Of a stretch of DNA of 64,000 bases, positions 1 through 10,900 are shown in pieces. Within the stretch, counting starts at the first letter, position 1, and each line of letters opens with the position of its first letter. The translations under genes and the position numbers were made by a program. The notes beneath the pieces were generated by a model. The model made no database searches. It had not been told where the DNA came from and was given only the letters and a program-made list of their open reading frames with translations. Source of the stretch: Enchytraeus crypticus (Eukaryota; Annelida; Clitellata; Enchytraeida; Enchytraeidae); assembly GCA_905160935.1 (NCBI GenBank), contig CAJHZI010000506.1, forward strand, positions 434,001 to 498,000, read 5' to 3'.

Positions 1-527
1 AAAAGTTATCGGCTGCTCTTCTGTTAGTTGCTAGTCTAGCATTCTGTGATGGTTACATAGCATTAGATATAATATGAATTTCATGCGTGCTTTACACTGA
101 CCACGGCTTTCTAATTTAATGACGATGACTTCATTTAAGATCTGCAGCGGAAATATCTCTACATACAAATACTACTAACCGCCACTATATACATACATGT
201 ATACTACTAGTACTAAATACCAATAATATTATGCACGTGCAAAGGAATAAATGAGTAGGACAAAAACACACTTGCACACTCTGAGAAACTTGTTAAAAAT
301 TCAAAATTGGGTCAACTAATAACTCCAAGAAGAATGGAAAGTAACCTTAAAAATACCTCGAATAGAATAGAAAACAACCTTAAAATACGTAGTTTACCAA
401 GCCAACTGTTTGCTTGGGTTGGGTTACTCTTGAAGGGTTTTATGGATGGATTCCTTATTGAAATTAAAATATGACTTCGAATAAGTGAAGCATCTCTCGT
501 ATCACTTTCAGAAAACTAAAGCATGAG

Positions 528-592
528 ATAGAGAGAGTGTGGGTGAGGGAGTGAGTAAATGAGTGAGTGAGTGAGTGAGAGGGAGAATTAAT
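528..592. repeat. (GAGT)n / (GA)n microsatellite
   Basis: Imperfect run of GAGA and GAGT units, read directly. Any reading frame through it is an artefact of the repeat. Confidence 0.85.
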
Positions 593-1049
593 AATGGTAC
601 ACATTGTGTTGTGTAAATGGCAACTTTGGATTCTACTAAAAGTTAGAAGCGAAACATAAAACTGAATATATCGAAAAGCTAAACGAGGACTGTAAAATAG
701 CAAAACTCGCAGATTTAACAGTAATTTAGCAAATCCAGGGGTCCGGTCACTTCATGAGTCTATGCATCATGCAGTACGGCAAAGCGACTATCCATCAGCA
801 GTTGCATGAACCAGATACCAAGTTATCATCCCGCCCCTATTTTGTTACACATGCATCCCGACTCCAGGCCACTTGATTATCTAAATCATCTGCATAGATT
901 TCAGGTCGCATCTGATCCTTATCTGCGAAGAACTATTGGCTTGCAGTGCCTTGCAAGTTATGGGCTGAAGTCCAACAGCCTTGGGTGTAAAGGACTGGAT
1001 AGGTCGAACATCATAGTGTATTTCTCTTCATCCTTTTTTTTCTTAGGTG

Positions 1050-1130
1050 TTACAAGCTCTACGTCCCTGACATTGCCTTATGACAAGGAACCGGACGCTA
1101 AATTCTTATTCATTAATTGATTGATCTAGG
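1050..1130 (+). repeat. SINE 3' end fragment with ATTG-rich tail
   Basis: A segment starting GACGTCCCTGACATTGCC and ending in repeated ATTGATT units closely matches 14865-14942. In reverse complement it also resembles the tail half of the tRNA-derived SINE family A of this window (for example 12638-12772). Confidence 0.5.
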
Positions 1131-1275
1131 CAGTTGTTAATTAGGTTCTGAAATTGAGTCTATTAGTTTTCTCAATAGTAAGCTTTAAACTATCGTACCC
1201 TTCACTTCTACACCCCTCAATCTCTTTTTATGAAATGTCTCTACCATATTTCTCCCAATTTGAAGTTTCAATATA

Positions 1276-2104
1276 CACTGTGTTTTTTATAACTGATACC
1301 CCAAATTATTTTAACACTAAAGTCGTAAGAAGTTGAGTGATGTTCTTGAAATTTACAGCACTTAACCAACAGCTAGTTCTACAAAACATAGATAAATTTT
1401 GCTTCAATATATTTAATAACGTGAAAATTATATTTTCACGAATATGAGTGGGGTCAGATAAGAAATTTCCAATACAGGATTACGGACGTGTTAATTTTAG
1501 CGTAGATTATCTCTATAAAAACACTAGCTAACACGCAATATAAAATTTCTGCTAATATTATTTTGAAGAGTAATCACTACTTTTTTGCGAAATTTCGTAA
1601 TATACGTGCTGATATGTTCTTATCTGACAAAGTTATCGAACTTTTTCTGCATGCATTGCATGAAGAGAATATACGAAGAAGAGGACGCCGCTGCTGTGGC
1701 TGCGGTGATAGCAGTTGTACTCAGACATGCAATGCATGCATTAAAAGTTTAATAACTTTGTCAATTAACAACATATCAGCACGTATTTTACGTAATTTCG
1801 CAAAGAAGTGATTGCTCTTCAAAATAGCATTAGCAGAAATTTTATATTGCGTGTTAGCTAGTGTTTTTATAGAGATAATCTCCGCTAAAATTAACACGTC
1901 CGTAATCCTGTATTGAAAATTTCTTATCTGACCCCACTCATATTCGCGAAACTTTAACTTTCACGTTATTAAAGATATTCGCACGAAATTGATCTATGTT
2001 TTGAGAATTGGCTGCTGGTCAAGTTTTGTAATTTTATGAACATCGGTCAACTTCTTACGACTTTATTGTTAAAACAATTTAGGGTATCAGTTATAAAAAA
2101 CACA

Positions 2105-2107
<3 letters not shown>
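1276..2107. mobile_element. Foldback MITE, copy 1 (Tc1/mariner-type TA target)
   Basis: An 832-bp palindromic element. Both ends read CACTGTG followed by a T-rich stretch and ACTGATACCCC, and the inverted similarity continues far inward, so almost the whole element can fold on itself. It is flanked by TA on both sides (1274-1275 and 2108-2109). A second copy of nearly the same length lies at 32825-33654. The TA duplication and CACTG-type ends fit a non-autonomous Tc1/mariner-superfamily element (inference). The open frame inside (1563-1811) reads through the two palindrome arms and is not a gene. Confidence 0.85.

Positions 2108-2149
<42 letters not shown>
2108..2149. repeat. (TA)n microsatellite abutting the MITE
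   Basis: About 20 TA units start exactly at the TA target duplication of the foldback MITE, so the tract probably expanded from the insertion site. Confidence 0.85.
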
Positions 2150-2150
<1 letters not shown>

Positions 2151-2404
2151 CTACTCGCTATCGCTTTTCTGGATCACTAAAAGCACTGCCTTAACCAACA
2201 ACTTAATCCAATCACTTACACTAAGCATTTACCAAAGATTAATTTAAATTTTCAATTAATTTGAGAAAATAAGTCTTATAAGTTAGTTTTTGACTGCCTT
2301 CCCCAATTGTTATTAGTTGCTTCTTAACGTAAATCCATTTTAGGTTTGTTATTTTGTAATTGGACGAACTCAATATCGAGGTCACAAAGTTTAAATTCAC
2401 GTAA

Positions 2405-2472
2405 AAAAGGTACCCGCTGGGTACCTATTTTTGGTAAATAGGATAGTTTTCTCAGGGAATGATTTCCCTGCC
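2405..2472. other. Two adjacent perfect hairpins
   Basis: AGGTACCC and GGGTACCT face each other across a 3-base loop (about 2408-2426). About 30 bases on, CAGGGAA and TTCCCTG face each other across TGAT. I see no gene to which they belong. Confidence 0.5.
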
Positions 2473-2599
2473 CAATAAGTATTAGTCGAAGCTGAGGGAC
2501 CCATCATAGGGGACCTCCTCGTCATATGCAGAATCCGTCAATAAAATAGTATATTACAAGAATGAGTATTGCTAGGTGATTTATATTCTACTCATATGT

Positions 2600-2715
2600 A
2601 GACATTAAGAGGTAAACGGAGGACAAAGAATAGTGGAGGCGTTACATACCATGGACCTGCCAGTAGGTAGTTCCATGGTATATAAGTATATCACTGAGAG
2701 AGAGATTTTGCACAA
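2600..2715 (+). mobile_element. LINE 3' end fragment (NLPVGSALRER-type tail)
   Basis: It carries the words GAGGACAAAGAATAGTGGAG and GACCTGCCAGTAGG, the 3' end of the LINE whose coding end is seen at 59890-60150. It ends near a GAGAGAGAG stretch, as do the other copies. Confidence 0.6.
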
Positions 2716-3192
2716 AGACGTTAGCTCCCGTGCATATAACATCCAAGGCTGAAGTAGTTATGTACTCTAGTTTACATATCCATTCCACTCTAAAACAATC
2801 TGAAAACATTTTAATCTGATTCCATAAGTACGTGTACATGTAGATATATCAACTGAGATGAGCTTTGATTGCAGTTTGATTTACTGCGGAATTCATGCAA
2901 ACAAGCGTCGGCGCCTCACATCTACTGGTGTATCGTTGGAAATAATGAAAATGTTTCACATAACACGGGGATCTAGTGACTTATTACGCTTAGTTGAACT
3001 ACTGTTAAACTGTACTGTAAATACTGAAAACGAAGTACTGACATTTAATGTGATAAAGCAGTTATTTTTCGTTTAGAAAAATATATATAATTACAAGATA
3101 TTACTGACAATAATTATTATAATTATGCCTTACCATTATTTTTAAGACTTTTCCAACAATGACAATGATAATTGATTAAAGTATGGAATAAC

Positions 3193-3195
<3 letters not shown>

Positions 3196-3254
<59 letters not shown>

Positions 3255-3465
3255 GCATAGGCAGACTTATTGCAGAGCAAACCGGCGATAAGTGAGAGAC
3301 ATATTTTCCTTGGCAAAGGCTTCCATGACTTTGCAAAGATTTAATGCAGTCTGCTTCAACAATTCTTTTAAGCCGTTTGATGACCTCGAGGGCGGCGATT
3401 TCAGCACGTATTGCTTGAATAGTTTTTATCAAACCCCAGTTTCTTTACACCGGGGCTAAAAAAAT
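3196..3465 (+). mobile_element. LINE 3' end copy preceded by (TAA)n
   Basis: From GGCATAGGCAGACTTATTGC (about 3255) to the ACACCGGGGCTAAA end, this matches 47758-47970, where it follows a reverse-transcriptase C-terminus. It is a 5'-truncated copy of the same LINE. The (TAA)n tract to its left sits where copy 2 has ATTATTAATGGC, so it probably grew from the element itself. Confidence 0.7.
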
Positions 3466-3787
3466 AATCATAGTAGTAAAAGCTAATATTTAAGCTAATA
3501 TTTTTGTTTGTTCGTATAGTTATACACACGACATACCGCATGTGCTACATAGTTTCCTTTCTTGGTTTCTGTTGTTGTCGTTTTCGTATTTCTTCCATTC
3601 CTCTCCATGGTTATTAGTAATCGTTGCCATCTGTTGGCGCATCAATTGCAGCCGGCGTGGATTTAAGAATAATCTTCCAACACCCTTGGGATTTTTTATT
3701 TCAAAGTTGTCAACACTAGGTCTTCAAAGGTGGTCGCCCACAAAGTACTAATCGGCGCGATGGAGCTTAACTTTGTTTAACTGACGC

Positions 3788-3895
3788 GCAGCTTAATCGA
3801 GTGCGCTAATTCCCGCCCCTTTTTAACGTCAGTTTCCTCACTCAAAAGCGATGTCAGTAAGTGATGTCAGTGACGGGTGCGTCCGTCACTGACAT
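3788..3895 (-). repeat. SINE family A fragment
   Basis: Contains CGTCAGTTTCCTCACTC and GCGATGTCAGT, the tail half of family A, followed by a short duplicated GATGTCAGTGACGG block. The tRNA-like head is missing. Confidence 0.6.
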
Positions 3896-4372
3896 ATTAT
3901 TGTGATTACCTTCACTCTGGTACGTAGCTACTACAATTCTATTAAGCTTTTTATATTCATTTTCTACTTTTAATGATCTAAATCCGGAATCTGTACGCGC
4001 TTCTATGGCATGTTTCTTTCGTTCACACAAACGTTTCTATATTTCGTTTTTCCATTTGTTTTACCGGCGTTTTTTAAATGTTTGATGTGATCAATAAACA
4101 AAAATAAACTATTACAATGATAATAATTATATTAATAAAGATAATAAATTTGACCAGAATTTGGTTTCGTATTTGCTTTCACTTTTCTGTTCGTTAGCAG
4201 TCATTGTACACTACGTACTTACTCTATATTAAATAAAAAGAATAGAAATAGATATACAATGTGAGAACAATTTCTGTAGAAACGACGGAAGAAAGTTAAT
4301 TTTTTACAATTTCATGTTGTACTAGAGAATCTTTAATGGCAGTAACTAGTGCTAACTACTACTGGTAACTAA

Positions 4373-4478
4373 AGCTGGTAAAGCTAATGTTAACGTCAGT
4401 TTCTTCACTCGAAAGCGATGTCAGTGACGGGAGAGCCCTGGATTTGAACCCCGCACATACTGATCCGTGGTCTAATAT
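4373..4478 (-). repeat. SINE family A (tRNA-derived)
   Basis: The reverse strand carries a B-box-like GGGTTCAAATCCAGGG and the family tail that ends near AAGCTAATGTTAACGTCAG. It lacks most of the A-box side. Confidence 0.7.
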
Positions 4479-4479
4479 C

Positions 4480-4722
4480 TTATAACTATTACCAACTAGT
4501 AACTAGTTCTGCAACTAATGAGAACTAGTACCTGAATTTGTAACTAATTCTAACCAGTAAAGTTGCAAACTAATAATTAGTGCTAGCCAGTAACTAATAC
4601 TAACTAGTTACTAGTGCTAACTATTAACTAATTCTAACTAATAGCTAGTGCTAACTGTTTACTAGTTAGCATTAGTTACTAGTTAGCATTAGTTACTAGT
4701 TAGCATTAGTTACTAATGCTGT
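4480..4722. repeat. ACTAGT-type tandem repeat
   Basis: Degenerate units of CTAACTAGTAACTAGT type. The right third carries three copies of TTAGCATTAGTTACTAG. ACTAGT is itself palindromic. A similar block lies at 19245-19440. Confidence 0.8.
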
Positions 4723-5320
4723 CATACACTCAAGAGATCTCGAGTTTGTTGCTTTGCCGTGTGTTCAACCATTTCCGCAATTCTTGGGATTGTAAGCTTG
4801 AGTTAAACTCTCATGCTTTCTGACCTGATGCCCTGATATGAATGAGCTTCACGTTGTTACAATAATTGGCTTAATCTCTTGAATAGCTTGCAATTGGAAT
4901 AATATGGAAATTAAATAGCAAATGCCAGCCAAACACTTGACTGCAGGACGGCTGAATATAATAACTACGCTGTATAGAGTTTCAAGCGGCGAAGAGAGCA
5001 CTGGCAGTTGCAAGCTAGCAGCCATTAGAGCGTCTTTAGCGTGTCAATCATTCTACTCGTATATCTTTTATCATTAGCCTGTAGCTTCAGCAAACTGCCA
5101 TTCGATAGTAAACCTACTGTATAATAGTGCATATACCACAACATCAGTTCTGTTGTCCGATGGACTTCATATGCCGCTGAGTTTCTTATTAGTTGTTAAG
5201 AATAGTTAGTCAATATTTATGTCAAGTTTATCGATCAGTTAGTATGGGTTAAGTACCACTTCGTAAACACAGACGTGTAGGCATTTAAAATTAAACTTTA
5301 AGTAATAGCTAAAAAGCTAA
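4723..5320. other. No feature recognised
   Basis: AT-rich intergenic sequence in which I see neither a coding exon nor a repeat family. Confidence 0.5.
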
Positions 5321-5321
5321 G

Positions 5322-5437
5322 GTTAGCCTCAGTTTCTTCACTCGAAAGCGATGTCAGTGACCGGCGAGCCCAGGATTTGAACCCCGCACATATTGATCCG
5401 CGGTTGAGTATCTTACCGACGTCGCCACTGGCTCCAG
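5322..5437 (-). repeat. SINE family A, nearly complete head
   Basis: One of the best copies. On the minus strand it reads TGGCGACGTCGGTAAG (A-box-like), then GGGGTTCAAATCCTGGG (B-box-like), then CGTCACTGACATCGC-type sequence and the TTAGC tail. This spacing is that of a tRNA-derived Pol III promoter. Confidence 0.8.
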
Positions 5438-5654
5438 CCTTCTCGATCAACAAAGTAAACATTTCAGATGGATTATAATTATTCTACTAATGAAAGCTTT
5501 TCTAGAAGTCATTGCTGATGCGCATGAATTTTGAATAATTATTTGGATAAAAAATTAAATTTCAGGAGAAGGAAGTGGAATCACAGGCAGGCACATGAGG
5601 GAAGGACAAATAAGTGAGAAAATCAAATGCATCTTGATTTCAGTCGGTACTACA

Positions 5655-5657
5655 GAG

Positions 5658-5688
<31 letters not shown>

Positions 5689-5780
5689 AAGAAAGAGAGA
5701 GAGAGAGAGAGAAAGAAAGAGAGAGAGAGACAGTGTGAGAGAGAGAGAAAGACAGTGAGAGAGAGATATAGAGATAGTAA
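5655..5780. repeat. (GA)n microsatellite
   Basis: Imperfect GAGA run with scattered GAAA and CAGT interruptions. Confidence 0.9.
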
Positions 5781-5849
5781 AAAGCTAATGCAATAGTCTA
5801 CGTTTATGCACTTAAAAATTTAATGAAACTATAATTTTAAATATAGAAG

Positions 5850-6122
5850 TATACTACATTGAATATTACGCTACAGGGACATGTTAGAAGCTTCAAGTGC
5901 TTGGGCTACATCATCACGGATGATGGGAAGTGTGAAACGGAAATAAAATGCAGAGTTGCAGAAACGAAAGAGGCTTTTAGAAAGAGACAAGAACTACAAA
6001 CAAAAGACATTGGGAAAAACACAAACGTAAAGATTGCGACAACAATGGTTTGGCCGACACAAATGGATGTGATAAGAATTAGATGTGGACTGAGACGAAG
6101 GAGGTTAAAGATTTGGTAACGG
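5850..6122 (+). mobile_element. LINE reverse-transcriptase fragment
   Basis: The frame contains SFKCLGYIITDDGKCETEI and later ETKEAFRKRQEL. This is the post-catalytic part of a non-LTR reverse transcriptase (F-x-YLG-x-I-x-x-DG-x-C-x-x-EI), typical of RTE/BovB-like and related LINEs. The frame ends within about 90 codons, so the copy is a dead 5'- and 3'-truncated fragment. A GA/GATA microsatellite block follows about 100 bp later. Confidence 0.8.
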
Positions 6123-6227
6123 ACTATGTTAGAAATAAAGATGAGAGTAGAGTTTAGAGAGAATGAAACAAGTCGAGTGATATGTTGTAGAACTGTTATC
6201 AGGCAACTGACTCAGAGAGTGAATAGA

Positions 6228-6852
<625 letters not shown>

Positions 6853-6904
6853 AACCGTCTGTAAACGGATGTCATACAATAGTACAATGGTGCACTGATT
6901 AGGG

Positions 6905-6995
6905 ATCAAATCGTTTAATTATCCGCTTTCGGAGTCGGCAGGTGCAAGATTCAAATTCAGTGCCGCCTCATCAGTGAAATGCTGTCTAGAATTTT
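6905..6995 (+). repeat. Diverged SINE family A head
   Basis: GAGTCGGCAGGTGCAAGATTCAAATTC has a weak B-box and lies in the same order as the family A head, followed by a diverged CATCAGTGAAATGCT. The match is loose. Confidence 0.35.
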
Positions 6996-7435
6996 TCTAG
7001 AAATATCTAGGGGGGGTTGATCACGTATTTAGCCTTTTATTTAGCATTGTCACATTGTTTCAGCGGCAATTCGTGAAGCTATCAAATGCTAATGCTTTCT
7101 AGGTTAAACCTCATGCATGTAGTAGAATTTTCGGTTAGGTTCATGTCAGATGAAAAATCTTTGTTTCACATGTATGTAGAATCTGTCAAACAAAGCGCTG
7201 TTTTGTAATGCGATTCTGATAATGTAAACCATACAATGAGAGTTTCTTCCAGGTACAATGCAATGAGATATAGTAATGATATAGCTGTGCATTTAACGTT
7301 TTTTGTATTATGCTACAACCTACATATAGAATAAATTAATTTTTCCTAGTATTCCATAACGATATTTAAGGGTTAATAATGCAGCAGCCTTTGTTAGTTG
7401 TTATTGGACTACATTCAACTTAACCGCTGCAAATT

Positions 7436-7517
7436 TGTTAGGAATAGCTGGTTTTAATTAAATAGCTGGTTTTAATTAAATAACTCGTTTTAATTAAACA
7501 GCTGGTTTTAATTAAAT
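7436..7517. repeat. Short tandem repeat, about 4 copies
   Basis: Four units of AGCTGGTTTTAATTAAAT type with single-base differences. Confidence 0.8.
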
Positions 7518-7845
7518 TCATAGAGGTGAAAATCGAAGAGTTGACAAGAACTAACTTCAGCGTAATATAATTGTAAGAAATGCAGATTTTTAAATAAATT
7601 CTAACTACTGAATGACTCATTTGTTATTGAAATTTAAAAAGGATTTAGAAACTTCTCTATTCATCTAAACATCTCTATGTAAACCGAGGACTGTGCCTGG
7701 CGTTCAAAGAATATAATCTCTTCTCATTTGATCAAAAAAACTATGTTGAATATCGTTCGCTGATTCATCGTTATCTGCATAGCCTGTCGAAATGCCAATC
7801 AGAAAAAGGACTAATTTACATCTGGAATAGAACTTAAAAATCAAG

Positions 7846-7936
7846 ATGAAATACTGCGGATTATTTGCCATACATTGCTTGCTATTTTATATTTCAATTA
7901 GTTTTGTATTTCATTATGCAACCGGGCTACAAAGAG
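7846..7936 (+). CDS. FN3 gene exon 1: start codon and signal peptide
   Basis: ATG at 7846 opens [20 protein letters not shown], a hydrophobic stretch with the form of a signal peptide, then [10 protein letters not shown]. The exon ends in phase 1 at AGAG/GTTAGT, the same donor type used by exons 5 and 6. Phase 1 fits the phase of exon 2. No homology supports it, so it could be a chance open frame, or further exons could lie in intron 1. Confidence 0.5.
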
Positions 7937-10900
7937 GTTAGTATCATTAGGTTATCTTTATATTTAATATTTCATGTTGTACTAGTGGATCGCTCATAGA
8001 CTCAGAATATTAAGAAGTTTTCTTGAATGAAAAAAGATTGAGCTTTAGCGTGCAGCGTATTTATATTGGTACTATCAAATGCGCAGATGCGAATTTAGTT
8101 CAATAGAATTCATAATTGTGGCAGTGAACTGCAGCTGAGGATAACGTCTAATTTCTAAATTAATTAATGAATGTAGCGTCATTGCTAATAATTGCGCTGC
8201 TGGATATTAATTAAATTTAATTTTATTTAATGAGTTTGTCTTGCACAATAAAATCACATGTATATATTACTGAGACATGAAATAGCAAAGACAGGGTAGA
8301 CTTTAGGCACCAAGGCAATTACAAGGACCCTCAGAAGAAATTCTATACCTTAATAAGCGTTATAAAGTAAGCAGTATCAATAAGTATGAAGCTATAAAAT
8401 GATCATTTGTCATTACAAATATTCAGTTCGAAAAATTACAAATTCGTATCAACAATTTACAAAACATGATTACTGAAATTAAGTAAGAGCGTCTTCGACA
8501 GTTCCATTTACTAAAACAAATTAACACCAAGAGTAAACGTTACAAACCTGAACTAAGATAAAATTGACGCTATATGTGAGCATCTCCTAAGCTTCAATTT
8601 CGTCAACTCCACGTGGTAACAGCACTTTTAAGATCTCTTACCTCAGACAGTTTTAACTTTATGAAACTGGAATTAAAATCGTTTCTACAAAATTTTTTAT
8701 AGAAGTGTTGTCGTTAAAAGTAGATTTGATTTTAGCCTTGATTTTTAAATATGTAACTAACTGCGTTATGAAATTGGTTCAATTTTAAATTTTTAAAGAA
8801 AAAATATTTCTGCTTATTTTCAAATTCTTGCTTTTACTCCTATATCCAAGGCTGTATAACCTTGCTGTCGTATTTGGTGAAAACCTCGACTAAAGCTTCT
8901 GTTTGTCGTTCATCTTTCTTTCAGATACGTCATATCAGACAGATACGGTCATCTCTTGACGAAAATTCAGCCACTATTCTTGCTAAATCAATAGCTCATT
9001 CTAAGCATGATTACTGCAACTCATTGCTATATGGCTTATATTCTTATTCTTCTTCTTTCATGTGCCGAAAACTTGTCCAGAATTCTCTAGAACGTGTTGT
9101 CTGTCGGTGCTCAAGGCTTCAGGTTGCCTCTAGTTTCTTACATGAAAATCTTCACTGGCTTCTTCTGGTTCAAAGATTTAAGTTTAAAATTGCTGTGTTA
9201 ACAATCAAAACACTTAACTTGTGGAAACCTTTCCACCTTTAGTTTTCAATTTCTCACTTTCTTTTTAAATGAGAAAATGTCAGCTCCTTTTAATAGAAAG
9301 TCTCTGCCTCCTGATTTTCGTTCTTATTCTACTCTATCCACTTTCTGTAGAAAGTTCCTGAATTCAATTCTCTTGCTGCCATTTAAGTCATTTTCCTGAC
9401 TATATTTTGATAACCGGACCAGCACCAATTAGGATCTCTTTTCGATCTCGTCAACACATGTTTATTTCAGATAGTCTTGGTGATTTGTGGTTCATGATTT
9501 GTGATTACATGTGGGGGACGTCCCTGACATCATCCTTTATGAGGAAACAGCACTTAAAACCTTTGTTACTATTATTACGATTAATTTTATTAGTATTATT
9601 ACGATTATTATTACTTTTATTATTAATAACCGATGGTCACCTGCTTCGTAGGAAGGCATGCTATCCAATGTATCCATTCGGCCATCTATCTGAAAATATA
9701 TAGTGTTTAACACTTTTCTAGTGTTGTGATTAGTACGCACTGAGTCCATTATTCTTTTTATTAGAACTATTTTGTTACTTTGCATTTAGAATTATTTCTT
9801 GGAACGTATATTCTTATTAGAACATATTCCCTGTGTTGTGCTAGGGCGTGGTTGAACCACTGCAGAATAGTGCAATCGCAAACAATCTGCAGCGTGTACG
9901 TAAGAGGCGACTAAAGCAGTAGCTGAGGATTGCAAGAGGGGACCCACATCATCATGAAATTGTTTCCCCAGGATTAAATTGTAATTAATCCATCTAACGG
10001 AGGAAGGCAATGGGGAACCACCTCAGAAGCCATACTTTTCCCAAGCTATAGGCTACATAAGGTATGATTAAGGCATAAACTTTGGTAACGGATTAATTTG
10101 TTGATCTAAGGAATGCTCTTATGGAGCGAGAAAACAAACAGACTTTGAGTATGAACATGTACCTTGAAACTGCCACCTGGCAGTGCACTGAAGAGGCATT
10201 CTTATATTTCTTCATTTTAATACCCGCTTTATAAAGTTCCTTCCAATAAACGTCTTCCGTCTTCTGTCAAATTGACAGCAACGATGAAGTGTCTGACCAA
10301 CACTCTAAAGCAAAGTCTTAACCAAATCGCTATCCAGTTTATTTCTCTCACAAGGTCACGAGACATTTGTATCAATGTATCAAAACTGAATAAGAATTTA
10401 AACGTTGCAGTGCTTGGAATGAGGCACAACCAATATCTGAATGGCGTCAACGCTTTTAAGCGATACTCTACCACATGACAATGACAACAAAGGAATTCTC
10501 AGTGATCGTCTGAACCGGTATTCTATTGTAGGGTCGTGAAAGCACTTGTGTCGCTGAAAAGAGGTTTGGATGGGTCTAATTACGGGCAATCATTAACTCG
10601 TTGGTCATTCAGCTGGCTGACAGATTGGCATATTCAGTTGTTGCTGTGAAATATTTGCGTGCATATGTGGAATTTCGCCAGCATCCAGACCTATTATATT
10701 GCCTTACTGTGAATTTTATACAGGAGCTAATTTCACATTTCAAACATGATCAAACTACTGCAATAAATCTGTACTAGTTGTTGATGATATTCTTGTTGTG
10801 ATTTAGTCTCATCAGATATAAAAGAGGAGAGCAATGGGTAGATTAATAATAATAACTGCTGATCGGTATGTGCGAGTTTCAAATCATGGGCTCACCTTTA

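Larger units (their letters stand above)
1..1275. other. Intergenic DNA without a recognised gene
   Basis: I see no coding exon here. The open frames are short and have no family resemblance. The stretch holds a GAGT-type microsatellite near 530-590 and, near its right end, a SINE-like end fragment (1050-1130). The rest is AT-rich sequence in which I recognise nothing. Confidence 0.6.

Noticed and set aside
806-1120. 104-residue plus-strand open frame
   Set aside because: Its end lies in a SINE tail and the rest shows no family resemblance or splice support.
1563-1811. Cys-rich 82-residue open frame
   Set aside because: It spans the two arms of the foldback MITE; the related frames in copy 2 (33112-33368, both strands) are the same artefact.
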